The notes: generated from the letters alone by a model not told the origin. Positions 35,825 through 45,394 are shown, counted from the first letter of the stretch. The stretch is 64,000 nucleotides of DNA from Granulicella aggregans (GCF_025685565.1 NZ_JAGSYE010000001.1:496001-560000), one strand, 5' to 3'. Translations and numbers: made by a program.

Positions 35825-36802
35825 CTAGGCCTGCTTTGCGGGAAGGCCGCGACGCAGCTTGGCCGCGGTCACCGTGTTTTGCATGAGCATAGCGATCGTC
35901 AGCGCGCCAACGCCGCCGGGGACTGGCGTGTAGGCTCCCGAAACTTTGAAGGCGGCGGGATGGATATCGCCGACTACGACCGAGCCGCGTTTCGCGAAGC
36001 TCTCGAGGCGAGCTGGATCGTCGCCGAAGAAGTCCTCAACCTCTGCGGGTTCGGTGACGCGGCTGATGCCTACGTCGATCAGCACCGCTCCGGGTTTGAC
36101 CATGTCCCTGGTCACGAAGCCCGGACGTCCGATGGCGGCGACGAGAATGTCCGCGCTGCGCGTAAAGCTGGCGAGGTCCTTCGTCTTGCTGTGGCAGACC
36201 GTGACCGTCGCGGAGGCGTTGATGAGCATGACGGCGGCGGGTTTGCCCACAATGTCGGAGCGTCCCAACACGACAGCATTCTTGCCTGCTACAGGCAGGT
36301 TGCTGCGCTTCAGAATCTGCATGATGCCGGCGGGCGTGCAGGGCGCAAGCCCCGGCTGGCCTGCCTGCAGGCGTCCGGCGTTGACGGGATGAAAGCCGTC
36401 CACATCCTTCTCCGGAAGTACGGAGTCGAGCACGCGGCGGGTGTCGACGTGCTTCGGCAGAGGGAGCTGGATGAGGATGCCGTCTATCTCTTCGCGCGCA
36501 TTCAGGCTGGCGACCATCGCGAGAAGCTCTTCGGTGGTGATCGATGCGGGCGGCGTCGCCATCTCGCTGTAGATGCCGAGCTCGCCGCAGGTCTTGACCT
36601 TGCTGCGGACGTAGATCTGAGAGGCGGGATCTTCGCCGACGAGGATGACGGCGAGACCGGGCTTGATGCCCTGGGCCGCAAGCTCCTGCACTTCGACGCC
36701 GACTTCGGACTTGATCGAAGCGGCGATCGCGACTCCGTCGAGGAGGAGAGGAGCGGAGGGAGTATCGATACTCGAAGGGCTCTGCTGTTCCATAAGACTC
36801 AT
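35825..36802 (-). CDS. folD: Methylenetetrahydrofolate dehydrogenase/cyclohydrolase
   Basis: Bifunctional enzyme of one-carbon metabolism. The product of about 325 residues has LAVILVGEDPASQIYVRSKVK with the catalytic Tyr and Lys, EEIDGILIQLPLPKHVD, PEKDVDGFHPVNAGRLQAG, PCTPAGIMQIL and VVLGRSDIVGKPAAVMLINA (NADP site). The N-terminus is about 25 residues longer than usual; starts at 36802 and 36793 are both possible. A TACCAT box lies seven bases before 36802. It heads the folD-coaE-htrA run and is divergent from the small zinc-ribbon gene. Confidence 0.95.
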   Translation of the reverse strand: MSLMEQQSPSSIDTPSAPLLLDGVAIAASIKSEVGVEVQELAAQGIKPGLAVILVGEDPASQIYVRSKVKTCGELGIYSEMATPPASITTEELLAMVASLNAREEIDGILIQLPLPKHVDTRRVLDSVLPEKDVDGFHPVNAGRLQAGQPGLAPCTPAGIMQILKRSNLPVAGKNAVVLGRSDIVGKPAAVMLINASATVTVCHSKTKDLASFTRSADILVAAIGRPGFVTRDMVKPGAVLIDVGISRVTEPAEVEDFFGDDPARLESFAKRGSVVVGDIHPAAFKVSGAYTPVPGGVGALTIAMLMQNTVTAAKLRRGLPAKQA

Positions 36803-36846
36803 ATCTCTATGGTATCGCGACAGGGAGGGAGCTTCTGGCTGGGTTC

Positions 36847-36852
36847 TACAAT
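36847..36852 (+). promoter_or_regulatory. -10-like box TACAAT of the Trm112-like gene
   Basis: TACAAT ends eight bases before the ATG at 36861. AAGGGG lies between, so this one could also have a very short leader. Confidence 0.4.
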
Positions 36853-36860
36853 AAGGGGTG

Positions 36861-37106
36861 ATGGCATCTTCCAGCAGGCAGAGATCGATTTCGCAGGCGC
36901 TCAGCGGAAGTCTGAGCGGGTTGCTTCGCTGCCCGGTCTGCAAGGGACCGCTTTCGGTCGAAGATGTTCCCGCGCAGCAACGGATCTCCTGTTTACAGTG
37001 CGCACGTTGCTATCCCGTGATCGACGGCCTCCCGGTACTCATACCAGAGAGAGCGATTGCTAAAGTCCCAGACCCATCCTCAACCGGCGATACCGCATCA
37101 CACTGA
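36861..37106 (+). CDS. Trm112/UPF0434-like zinc-ribbon protein
   Basis: An 81-residue protein. LLRCPVCKGPLSVED and ISCLQCARCYPVIDGLPVLIPE give a two-knuckle zinc ribbon ending in the PVIDGIPVLLPE-like motif of the Trm112/YcaR family. In other organisms Trm112 activates methyltransferases; a partner is not evident here. A GTG three bases upstream is an alternative start. A TACAAT box ends eight bases before the ATG. Confidence 0.85.
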   Translation: MASSSRQRSISQALSGSLSGLLRCPVCKGPLSVEDVPAQQRISCLQCARCYPVIDGLPVLIPERAIAKVPDPSSTGDTASH

Positions 37107-37397
37107 AGGTGGGCGTTACGGAATCGCTTCACTGCAGGGTTGAAACGTCGCTTGCCGCTTAAGAAGCGAGGCGATTCTGCCGATATTGAACCTGATGAGG
37201 GCCCGTACCACCGTTGGCCAGGGTCAAAGTGGATTGCGTTCAACCAAAGCCGCTTTGATCTTCGCACCTCCCGGACATGGAACGTCCGATCCCATCAAAC
37301 TTCGCTAACGAGTCGCAATCCGAATCCTGCGGATAGTTCGTACCCCTAGAGCCGGAACAGGCGAACGTTAAGAGATTCTTCCCAGAGGCGACCTAAC
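37107..37397. other. Intergenic stretch without a supported gene
   Basis: A 69-codon frame starting TTG at 37140 lacks a ribosome binding site and protein-like composition, so I do not call it. Repeat classes A-F are absent here. Confidence 0.5.
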
Positions 37398-37649
37398 ATG
37401 GCACATCTCCCCGCTTCGATCACCATCGAAAAATTCCCCACGACGGAATTGGCCGAGCTCCGTGAAGAATTATTGCAGGCTGGGCTGGACTCACGGCAGT
37501 CCGCCGAGCTTATTCGCAGCTTCCTAACCATCCGTGGATATGGTGTATGCCTCGACGAGGCCTCAAAGGCCGTGGCCAGCAATGAGGTGTTGTTTGGTCC
37601 TCTGCAACGCATGCAGGAGACCCTGGAGCGGGTCGCTGTTCTGATGTAG
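37398..37649 (+). CDS. Small protein of unknown function
   Basis: An 83-residue protein, MAHLPASITIEKFPTTELAE and onward, with amphipathic helices (LAELREELLQAGLDSRQSAE, LFGPLQRMQETLERVAVLM) and no membrane segment. AGAGGCG lies before the ATG. The composition and helical pattern look protein-like, but no family is recognised. It stands 70 bases ahead of the patatin autotransporter gene and may share its promoter. Confidence 0.5.
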   Translation: MAHLPASITIEKFPTTELAELREELLQAGLDSRQSAELIRSFLTIRGYGVCLDEASKAVASNEVLFGPLQRMQETLERVAVLM

Positions 37650-37719
37650 AAACGCAAGACGGGCGGGTTTGGACTTCGAGATACTGGCACAGTACGCCGA
37701 AGTTCTCTAACGTCTGAGA

Positions 37720-40161
37720 ATGCGCTCTATTCTCTCGCTTGGAACGCCTCGGGGGCTGACGGACGTTCGATCCGCCATTTGGCCCGTTCTGTTTGCGTGC
37801 CTGTGGGTACTACTTGCCAGCGCGGGGGCACAGACCCTACCCGCTCCGGATACTGCGCAGCCGACGCCTGCCTCGGCTGTCTCCGCCGCATCGGCCACGG
37901 GCGAAAAGCACGATACGCCGGCGAATCCTGAGCATGCGGCTGGGCCAGCTGCGCAGGCGGGTGCAACGAAACCAGCGGCGGGAACGCCGCCGGTTCCGCC
38001 ATCAATCGCCCCTGCTCTTCCACCCGCAAAGCCGACAGGCCGCCCAGCGATTGGCCTTGCTCTCGGCGGCGGCGGAGCGCCCGCCATGAGCGAGATCGGC
38101 GTTCTGCAGTGGTTTGAAGAGCACCACATCCCGGTCGACATGATCGCCGGAACCAGCATGGGCTGCATGGTCAGCGCGCTCTATTCGTCCGGCAAGACGG
38201 TCGACGAACTGAAGCGCGTCATGGACGACAGCGTCTTCAATTCCGTGTTCCGCTTTCAGTCTTCCTACCAGAGCCGAAGTTTTCGTCGCCGCGAGGATAG
38301 TCGCGACCTGCCCAATGCATTGACCATAGGTCTGCGGCATGGCGTCTCCTTTCGGAACTCGCTACTTACCGACCAGGGACTGAACGCGTTCCTCGACCGC
38401 GAGTTTCTGCGCTACTCCGATCAGACCGACTTCAACGCCATGCCCATCCCGCTCCGCTGCCTGGCGACTGATCTGAACGACGCGAAGACGGTGACGTTTG
38501 CGCGCGGGTCGCTTCCGGACGCGGTGCGAGCTTCGGTGTCGTTGCCGGGGATCTACCGGCCGTTTGCCATGGACGGCCACGAGTACGTCGATGGTGGAGT
38601 GCTCGAGAACCTTCCCACGCAGACGATCCACGCCATGAAGGCCGATGTGGTGCTGGCGGTGAGTCTTCCGCTGCCGCCGGTAGGCAAGGGCGAACTCGAT
38701 TCGATCGTTGGCGTGCTGCAGCGCAGCTTCTCCGTCGCGATCGAAGACAGCGAGGAGCGATCGCGGAAGCTGGCCGATGTGGTGATGATGCCGGATGTGT
38801 CGGGGTTCAGTGCGGCGGATTATCTGAAAACAATCGACCTGGCGAAGCGGGGATACGCAGCCGCCGAGGCGCAGAAGGCAGCGCTGCTGAAGTACTCTCT
38901 GCCGGACGATCAATGGGCCGACTACCTGGCCGAACGTCAGGCGCGGCGGCGAGGGCCGGCGGGAACCGTCCTGCGGGTTCGCGTGCAGGCCCCGAACAAA
39001 GACCTGACGCACGCCGTGGAGCGTAGCTTCCAGCCGCTGATTGGACAACCCGTCAACACCACGAAGATAGATGGCCTGCTGGACGAGGTTCGCGGCGACG
39101 GGCGTTATGACGCGGACTACAGCGTGAGCTACGATCCCGCATCGGCGACGCAGCCAAGCATCCTGGTCACCGTGGCCGACAAAAAGATCGGGCCACCGTT
39201 CCTGCTGGTCGGCGCAAACGTCGAAGCGCAGACTGGCGGCGTCACGCGCGCTACGCTCGAGGGCATTCTGCTGGACCAGGACCTGGGCGGGTACGGGTCC
39301 GAGTTGCGCACGCATATCAAGGCGGGCTTTCTGACTGAGCTCAGTAGCGAGTACTACCGGGCTCTGCCTGACTTTCTTGCTCGAGGTAACGGAAGGCTCT
39401 TCGCCGCCCCGCGCATCGACCTGTTACGTGAGCCGTTCTACATCTACCAGAACCAGCGTCGCATCGCCGAACGGCAACTGGAGAACGGTGGTGGTGGGCT
39501 CGATCTGGGATGGAGCAACAAGAGCAGCAAGGAGCTGCGCCTGGGCTGGGAGATGGCGGGCATCCGATGGGAGAGCGTGGTTGGCACCGACGGCCAACCG
39601 GACATATCTGGATCGATGCAGCGCGTCCGCGCGCAGTACATCTACGACAACGAGGACCGGGCGCTGGTGCCGCAGTTCGGGCTGCACTCGGTCACGCGCG
39701 TGGGGTATCTCTACAACGCGACCGAGAGCGAGAATGCTCCCGAGATCACCACGAACAATACGTACGCGCACCAGATCGGCAACAACCTCTTCGTGATGGG
39801 CGGACAGGCGGGAACGCTCTTCAACCGCAACGTTGCCGAGCCGTTTCGGTTTACGCTGGGTGGGCCATTGAAGCTGTCAGCCAGCGCCATCGACGAGTAT
39901 CGCGGCACGGACTATTACCTGCTGCAGCCATCGTTCCTGCGCCGCATCGCGACGCTGCCAGCGCCACTTGGGCAGAGCATCTACCTCGGATTTTCTTATG
40001 AGGCGGGACAGATGTATGCCCCGCATACACCGACGATCACGCGCCAGAACATACTTTTCGGGGTGGTTGCGGAGACGCCGCTGGGGATTGTCACGCTGGC
40101 GCCGGCGATTGGAGATAGTGGCCACCGAAAGCTTGTCTTCACGCTGGGCAAGTTTTTTTAG
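37720..40161 (+). CDS. Patatin-like phospholipase with outer-membrane beta-barrel (type Vd autotransporter-like)
   Basis: An 813-residue exported protein. A signal peptide (LFACLWVLLASAGAQ) and a Pro/Ala-rich linker to about residue 105 lead into a patatin domain: GLALGGGGAPAMSEIGVL (oxyanion loop), IAGTSMGCMV with nucleophile S146, and VDGGVLENLP with D291. A POTRA-like region (residues about 425-500) and a C-terminal 16-strand-type barrel ending in GKFF follow, as in PlpD/FplA. The usual Arg/Lys after GGGGA is Pro here. It would hydrolyse lipids at or outside the outer membrane. Confidence 0.9.
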   Translation: MRSILSLGTPRGLTDVRSAIWPVLFACLWVLLASAGAQTLPAPDTAQPTPASAVSAASATGEKHDTPANPEHAAGPAAQAGATKPAAGTPPVPPSIAPALPPAKPTGRPAIGLALGGGGAPAMSEIGVLQWFEEHHIPVDMIAGTSMGCMVSALYSSGKTVDELKRVMDDSVFNSVFRFQSSYQSRSFRRREDSRDLPNALTIGLRHGVSFRNSLLTDQGLNAFLDREFLRYSDQTDFNAMPIPLRCLATDLNDAKTVTFARGSLPDAVRASVSLPGIYRPFAMDGHEYVDGGVLENLPTQTIHAMKADVVLAVSLPLPPVGKGELDSIVGVLQRSFSVAIEDSEERSRKLADVVMMPDVSGFSAADYLKTIDLAKRGYAAAEAQKAALLKYSLPDDQWADYLAERQARRRGPAGTVLRVRVQAPNKDLTHAVERSFQPLIGQPVNTTKIDGLLDEVRGDGRYDADYSVSYDPASATQPSILVTVADKKIGPPFLLVGANVEAQTGGVTRATLEGILLDQDLGGYGSELRTHIKAGFLTELSSEYYRALPDFLARGNGRLFAAPRIDLLREPFYIYQNQRRIAERQLENGGGGLDLGWSNKSSKELRLGWEMAGIRWESVVGTDGQPDISGSMQRVRAQYIYDNEDRALVPQFGLHSVTRVGYLYNATESENAPEITTNNTYAHQIGNNLFVMGGQAGTLFNRNVAEPFRFTLGGPLKLSASAIDEYRGTDYYLLQPSFLRRIATLPAPLGQSIYLGFSYEAGQMYAPHTPTITRQNILFGVVAETPLGIVTLAPAIGDSGHRKLVFTLGKFF

Positions 40162-40232
40162 GATGAGCTTGTTACGTCCCGGGCACGAGAGGCAGGTTAT
40201 AGCGGCATAACCCGACTGGTAGACGGACAAGG

Positions 40233-40238
40233 CATAAT
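40233..40238 (+). promoter_or_regulatory. -10-like box CATAAT of ppc, candidate leaderless start
   Basis: CATAAT, then CAAAGC, then the ATG at 40245. No Shine-Dalgarno is visible. Confidence 0.45.
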
Positions 40239-40244
40239 CAAAGC

Positions 40245-43145
40245 ATGTCTTTGTGGACCCCGACCGACTGGCCCCAGCGCCTCGCCGAACTGCAGGCTGC
40301 CAAAGGTGAACTGAAAGAAGCTCCTCTGCGGCGCGATGTTCGCTCGCTAGGTATGTTGCTGGGCGATGTGCTGCGCGAGCAGGCTGGCCCGGCGCTCTTC
40401 AACGCGGTGGAAGAGCTTCGCCGCACCGCTATCGGCCGCCGTGAGGCGGAACAATCCGGTGACTCCCAGGCCGCTGCCAGCAGCCAGCTCCAGCAGGCGC
40501 TCTTCAGCGTTCACAAGTACGCCGACGACCCACTGACCGCGTATCAACTGGCACGCGCCTTCAGCCTCTACTTCGAGCTGATCAACCTGGCGGAGACCAA
40601 TCACCGCAAGCGGCGCAGGCTGGCCAACCAGCTCGACGAGACAAGCTCGCGTGAGAACACGATCCAGCGCGGCAGTCTGCGCGGGACGCTGCGTCAGCTC
40701 AAAGCGGCCGATATTGCACCGGAGCAGGTGCTCGAGCTACTGGACAAGGTGTGCATCTACCCGGTCTTCACGGCGCACCCGACCGAGGTCGCGCGACGCT
40801 CCGTGATGTTCAAGCGGAGACGGATCTCGGACTTGCTCGAACAGCTCGACCGCGTCCCATTGCCTGCGGCCCAGATGGATGCCCTGGAACGCGATCTTAC
40901 GGCTGAGATCACGGCGCTGTGGCAGACCGACGACGTGCGCAGCGCTCGGCCCACGGTGCGCGATGAGATCCGCATGGCACTCGACTACTACGAGTCGTCG
41001 CTCTTCGACACGCTGCCCGTTCTCTACAAGGAGGTCGCTTCAGCGCTGGCAGCCGAGTACGATCTGCTGCCCGAGATCACTGAACTGCCCATCCTGGTGC
41101 GCTTTGGATCGTGGATCGGCGGCGATCGTGACGGCAATCCGTTCGTCACACCGGCGCAGACCCGCGAAGCGCTGGCGATGTCGCATGGCCTGCTGATGCA
41201 CCATTACCTGCGCCGCATGCAGACGGTCTTCGACCAGCTCGGCAGCTCGACGCAGCAGGCACCGGTATCCGATGCGCTGAACGCGAAGCTCGAGGAGTAT
41301 CTCGACAAGCTGCGGACGGCCAACCAGAACGCGCTGGCCGAGCGCTTCCCCATGGAGCGCACGCGGCTGCTGCTGGCCTGCATCATGATGCGGCTGGGCG
41401 GGGTGGCGCAATCGAGTGCGCAGTTGACGATCGCGCAGGGGCCGCCGGCGCTCGCGCCTTATACGCGGGCAGCCGACCTGCTCGCCGACCTGACACTGAT
41501 CCGCGAGTCGCTGGTTGAGAATCGCGGCGTGCGGCTTAGCGAGCTGCTAATCGACCCGTTGCTGATGGAGGTCCGCACGTACGGGCTGCATCTGCAGGCG
41601 CTGGATATCCGGCAGCACGCGAAGGTACACGCGAAGGCCATCGAAGAGCTTGCGGCATGGAAGCAAGGAGATGATTCGCTGGAGCTGCCGCCAGCGCTCT
41701 CCGCGCAGACGCAGGAGGTGCTGGACACCTTCCGCACCATCGCTGAACTGAAGCGGCAGTATGCTCCGGAGGCGATTCGGCAGTACGTCATCAGCGGCGC
41801 GACCTCGGCGGAAGATGTGCTCCGCGTGCTTTGGCTGGCGAGGCTAGGCGGCGTCCGAGTAGAAGCTGCTACGGATGATGACGGATGCGATCCGGGTCTA
41901 ATGCCAGTTCCCTTGTTCGAGTCCATCGAAGACTTGCAGAACGCGCCTGCCATCTGCCGCCAGCTATGGACGAGCGATGCTTACAAGCCGCTGCTGGAGT
42001 CCTGGGGCCATCGGCAGGAGGTGATGCTGGGTTATTCGGACTCCAACAAGGATGGCGGCATGATCGCCAGCACCTGGGAGATCTTCAAGGCGCACCGGGC
42101 GCTCCACGATGTGGCGCGAGATTGCGGGGTGAACCTGCGGCTCTTCCATGGTCGCGGCGGCACGGTGGGACGCGGCGGTGGGCCGACGCATCGCGCTATC
42201 TTCGCGCAGCCGGTTGACGGCTTCAACGGCGAGCTGCGCATCACCGAGCAAGGCGAGGTGCTCAACTGGAAGTACTCGGATGTAGTGCTCGCAGAGCGCA
42301 ATCTGGAGCTGATGATCGCCGCTTCGATTGACGCATTGGCACGGCCCAACGCCATTCTGCAGCACGCGGCCACGTCTGACCCGGCCGCCTACATCCCGCA
42401 CCTTACCGGAGAGCTTCTGCCTGCATGGGAAGAGATCATCGACGAGCTCTCGGAGACTTCGTACCGCTTCTATCGCGCCGAGATCATCGACAATCCGGAG
42501 ACCTTCGCCTACTTCGAACAGGCGACGCCGATGGCGGAACTCGAGCATGCCCGGATCGGATCGCGGCCCGTCCGTCGCACGGGCAAGCGTACGTTCGCCG
42601 ATTTGCGCGCGATTCCGTGGGTCTTTGGCTGGATGCAGTCGCGGCAGCTGGTTCCGGCGTGGTTCGGCGTGGGCTATGCGCTGGAGCGATTCGCCAGCCG
42701 TCCCGGCGGTCTTGCGCAGCTTCAGAGCATGACGGCGAACTTCCCGCTGTTCCTCGACATCGTCCGCAACGTGGAGATGGCGCTGGCGAAGGCCGACTTC
42801 GGCATCGCGCGGCTTTATGCTTCTTTGGTGGAAGACGAGGAGCTGCGCAAGCGTGTCTTCTCGACGCTGGAAGCAGAGTTTCTACTGACGCGAAGGATGA
42901 TCCTCGAGATCACCGGGCAGACCACGTTGCTGGAACGTAACCCGGTGCTGGAGCGCTCGATCCGCCTGCGCAATCCGTATGTCGACCCGATGTCGCTGAT
43001 CCAGGTGGAGCTGATGCGCCGCAAGCGGGCGTTTGAAGCGGCGAATCCCGATGCCGATGCGAATGCGCCTGAGGCTCAAGCGCTGAATAGGGCGATTACG
43101 GCGACCATCAATGGCATCAGCGCGGGGCTGCGCAATACGGGCTGA
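40245..43145 (+). CDS. ppc: Phosphoenolpyruvate carboxylase
   Basis: Makes oxaloacetate from PEP and bicarbonate, refilling the TCA cycle. The 966-residue protein has VFTAHPTEVARRSV with the first catalytic His, GSWIGGDRDGNPFVT, LGYSDSNKDGGMIAST with the Lys, LFHGRGGTVGRGGGPTH, the Arg-rich glycine loop, and ends RNTG as is typical. The N-terminal 100 residues are somewhat divergent. It is a single gene flanked by its own upstream TATA-like box; the next gene begins 56 bases after the stop. Confidence 0.97.
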   Translation: MSLWTPTDWPQRLAELQAAKGELKEAPLRRDVRSLGMLLGDVLREQAGPALFNAVEELRRTAIGRREAEQSGDSQAAASSQLQQALFSVHKYADDPLTAYQLARAFSLYFELINLAETNHRKRRRLANQLDETSSRENTIQRGSLRGTLRQLKAADIAPEQVLELLDKVCIYPVFTAHPTEVARRSVMFKRRRISDLLEQLDRVPLPAAQMDALERDLTAEITALWQTDDVRSARPTVRDEIRMALDYYESSLFDTLPVLYKEVASALAAEYDLLPEITELPILVRFGSWIGGDRDGNPFVTPAQTREALAMSHGLLMHHYLRRMQTVFDQLGSSTQQAPVSDALNAKLEEYLDKLRTANQNALAERFPMERTRLLLACIMMRLGGVAQSSAQLTIAQGPPALAPYTRAADLLADLTLIRESLVENRGVRLSELLIDPLLMEVRTYGLHLQALDIRQHAKVHAKAIEELAAWKQGDDSLELPPALSAQTQEVLDTFRTIAELKRQYAPEAIRQYVISGATSAEDVLRVLWLARLGGVRVEAATDDDGCDPGLMPVPLFESIEDLQNAPAICRQLWTSDAYKPLLESWGHRQEVMLGYSDSNKDGGMIASTWEIFKAHRALHDVARDCGVNLRLFHGRGGTVGRGGGPTHRAIFAQPVDGFNGELRITEQGEVLNWKYSDVVLAERNLELMIAASIDALARPNAILQHAATSDPAAYIPHLTGELLPAWEEIIDELSETSYRFYRAEIIDNPETFAYFEQATPMAELEHARIGSRPVRRTGKRTFADLRAIPWVFGWMQSRQLVPAWFGVGYALERFASRPGGLAQLQSMTANFPLFLDIVRNVEMALAKADFGIARLYASLVEDEELRKRVFSTLEAEFLLTRRMILEITGQTTLLERNPVLERSIRLRNPYVDPMSLIQVELMRRKRAFEAANPDADANAPEAQALNRAITATINGISAGLRNTG

Positions 43146-43201
43146 GGCTCAGAACTCCGCCTACGATTTTCACGCATTTATTCAGGCATAAAGGAGCCTC
43201 C

Positions 43202-43756
43202 ATGCGCCTGTTCTCGCTCGCCGTCCTGCTTGTCGTTGCCACTCCCGCTCTGCCCCAGCAGCCGCCAGCGGGAATGATCTCCCCGTCACGTCCTGTTGCA
43301 AAGGGCATGGCTCCCGGAATGAAGTTCAAGCTGGTGCATACGAGTCCGGGCGAGCGCGTCTACGCCATCATGTTCAGCAAGGGCGACGAAGTCATCAGCG
43401 GCCTTACCGACTTTGCTCGCCAGAACCACATCAGCGATGCGCACTTCACCGCGATTGGAGCGTGCGAGAGCGCGCTCCTGGCATGGTTCGATATTCCGCA
43501 GAAGAACTACCGGCCTATCCCGGTGAACGAGCAGAGCGAGGTACTCTCCATGACCGGGGACATCGCGGGCTATCTCGGGCAGCCCATCGTCCATGCACAC
43601 TCGATACTCAGCCGTCCCGATGGCTCGACGCGCGGAGGACATACCTTCGAGCTTCATGTGAACCCGACGCTCGAGGTCTTCCTTACGGCGGACGACATAC
43701 CGCTCGAGAAGAAGCAGGACCCTAGTGGGCTTAAGCTGATCGACCCGGCGGAGTAA
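43202..43756 (+). CDS. Secreted PPC/DUF296-domain protein
   Basis: A 184-residue protein with a signal peptide (LFSLAVLLVVATPALPQ) followed by a PPC (plants and prokaryotes conserved, DUF296) domain: ERVYAIMFSKGDEVISGLTDFA, AHFTAIGACESALLAWFD, GQPIVHAHSILSRPDGSTRGGH and NPTLEVFLTAD. His residues in HAH and GGH match the metal-like site in bacterial members. In AT-hook plant proteins this domain is nuclear; an exported one cannot bind DNA in the cell and its role is unknown. AAGGAG lies eight bases before the ATG. Confidence 0.9.
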   Translation: MRLFSLAVLLVVATPALPQQPPAGMISPSRPVAKGMAPGMKFKLVHTSPGERVYAIMFSKGDEVISGLTDFARQNHISDAHFTAIGACESALLAWFDIPQKNYRPIPVNEQSEVLSMTGDIAGYLGQPIVHAHSILSRPDGSTRGGHTFELHVNPTLEVFLTADDIPLEKKQDPSGLKLIDPAE

Positions 43757-43810
43757 GTGAGGGGAGAAACCTCTACGAAGCTTTCCACCATCAGTTATTG
43801 TGGTGACACC

Positions 43811-44623
43811 ATGCTGAGTCTCCGCTTAAGGCTGTCTCTCTGCGTTCTGTTGCTTCTCGCCGGAACTGCTCTCAACGCCTCCGCCCAATCGACCGAACAG
43901 GACATCAAGAGTCGGCTGAAAGGTAAGCCCCTCTATCTGCGTGGCTCATGGAGTGAAGAGACCTTGCGTTTCGACTCCAAAGGAAGACTGATCGGTAACC
44001 CGAAGCCGATTAGCTTCACTCTGGCGGGCTTTGATTTCAAGTCCGTGAAGGTGAAGTCCGATCAAGTCGTTCTTCGCGGCGATCGTATCGGGACCGAGTT
44101 CGACAAAGATATTGCAAAGCGGGTAGAAATCGGGCCGTTGCAGATCGTGATTGCGAAGCCCGCAGATGGCGATGTCAATGCCGCGCTCGATGCGATCTTT
44201 GCGGACGATCTCGAAGCACTTGCGCCGTCACTGCCTTGGTACTGGCAGGGTTACGCCAACTGCAAACTACTGCCGACCACAGATGCCCCTAGGTGTTCGC
44301 TCTACCAGAAGGCGGTGCCGTCAAAGGACGGATCAGCGATGAAGTCAAACAAATGGGATTTGCCCCCACATATCACGCACCGGGTTGATGCAACCTTCAG
44401 TGCCTACGCGTCGCAAATGCGCTATTCCGGAGCGACGATCGTAAGCGTTGTCATCAAGCCCGATGGTAATCCTTCCCAGCTTGCCGTGATCCATCCAGTT
44501 GGCCTCGGTTTAGACGAGCAGGCTCTGGCGGCAGTTGCGCAGTACAAGTTCGCTGCTGCCACACGGAATCAGGTTCCCATTGCCAGCGAGGTCGAGATAC
44601 AGGTCGACTTTCATATCTTTTGA
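43811..44623 (+). CDS. Secreted protein with C-terminal TonB_C domain
   Basis: A 270-residue protein with signal peptide (LSLCVLLLLAGTALNASAQ), a central domain of about 150 residues with no recognised family, and a C-terminal TonB_C-like domain: YSGATIVSVVIKPDGNPSQL, GLGLDEQALAAVAQYKFAAA and VEIQVDFHIF. There is no N-terminal membrane anchor after cleavage, so it probably does not act as a classical energy transducer. Such TonB_C-only secreted proteins are frequent in acidobacteria. The ATG at 43811 is preferred over the upstream one because the signal peptide begins there. Confidence 0.8.
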   Translation: MLSLRLRLSLCVLLLLAGTALNASAQSTEQDIKSRLKGKPLYLRGSWSEETLRFDSKGRLIGNPKPISFTLAGFDFKSVKVKSDQVVLRGDRIGTEFDKDIAKRVEIGPLQIVIAKPADGDVNAALDAIFADDLEALAPSLPWYWQGYANCKLLPTTDAPRCSLYQKAVPSKDGSAMKSNKWDLPPHITHRVDATFSAYASQMRYSGATIVSVVIKPDGNPSQLAVIHPVGLGLDEQALAAVAQYKFAAATRNQVPIASEVEIQVDFHIF

Positions 44624-44640
44624 CTCTGCCGCAACCGTCT

Positions 44641-45363
44641 TCAATGAATCGCAGTCACCTTGTTGTGCTCGAACGTCACGTCCACCGGATGCCCTTGGTT
44701 ATCGAAGTTCACCGTCCGGTTGCCGACGTCCTGACTTTGGCTCTTGCTCACCTGTCCCAGCGCGAGGACGACCTGGCGCTCGCTCATGCCCATGACGACC
44801 TTGTGCGCGTCGACTGCGGCCCAGACGTCGGCAGGCCAGTTGTAGAGCTTGTGAGGGTCATCATAGAAGAAGATCTGGTCGGTGAGAAAGGTGTACTGCC
44901 CCTCGTCGTGGTAGCCCACGGGGGTTGCATAGACAGCCGAAGGATCGCTCGATTTAGGCAGGGTGAAGGCGAGTAGCACCTGGCGGTCGCCGCCGGGGAT
45001 GCGGAAGGTCGCCGTCTTAGGGGCGACCTGCTCGAAGGCGTCTTTAACGACGAGCGGATCAGCGCCGAGCAGAAGGCCTGCTGAGTGGGCGTAGTCCGCC
45101 TTGTGGTTCGCGTACTTGAAGTAGTCGAGCTGGCCGCCGGCGGAGACCCAGATCGTCTTGCCGATGAGCTCTTTGATGTCCTTCATGGAGTCGGGGCGCA
45201 TCTGCTTGAGAAAGACCAGATCGTCCGGGTCCATCTTCGCCTGGGCGACCTCGACCGGCTTGGCCTCTTCGTGCCGGCTCTTGTAGATCATGCCTACGCG
45301 CACGCCCACGGCGAGTATCAGTACTACCGTCGCTCCAATCGCTGCCTTCTTCCCAGTCTCCAT
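44641..45363 (-). CDS. Membrane-anchored protein of unknown function, BamE/OmlA-like end
   Basis: A 240-residue protein with one N-terminal helix (AAIGATVVLILAVGVRVGMIY) and a periplasmic domain. The last 50 residues, with KVVMGMSERQVVLALGQV, NRTVNFDNQGHPVDVTFEHN, recall the SmpA/OmlA (BamE) fold, where MS..EV.. LG is a hallmark. The first part (DSMKDIKELIGKTIWVSAGG) is not recognised. GGGGGAT precedes the ATG. It converges with the TonB_C gene with 17 bases between stops. Confidence 0.65.
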   Translation of the reverse strand: METGKKAAIGATVVLILAVGVRVGMIYKSRHEEAKPVEVAQAKMDPDDLVFLKQMRPDSMKDIKELIGKTIWVSAGGQLDYFKYANHKADYAHSAGLLLGADPLVVKDAFEQVAPKTATFRIPGGDRQVLLAFTLPKSSDPSAVYATPVGYHDEGQYTFLTDQIFFYDDPHKLYNWPADVWAAVDAHKVVMGMSERQVVLALGQVSKSQSQDVGNRTVNFDNQGHPVDVTFEHNKVTAIH

Positions 45364-45394
45364 CCATCCCCCATAGCTCTGTTGTACAACGATC

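Noticed and set aside
35744..37063. 439-codon + strand open frame opposite coaE and folD
   Set aside because: It is antisense to two clear enzymes; the product is Arg/Asp/Gly-rich with no domain, as expected of a GC-rich shadow frame.
37140..37349. 69-codon + strand frame with TTG start
   Set aside because: No Shine-Dalgarno, no -10 box at the start, polar composition without structure.
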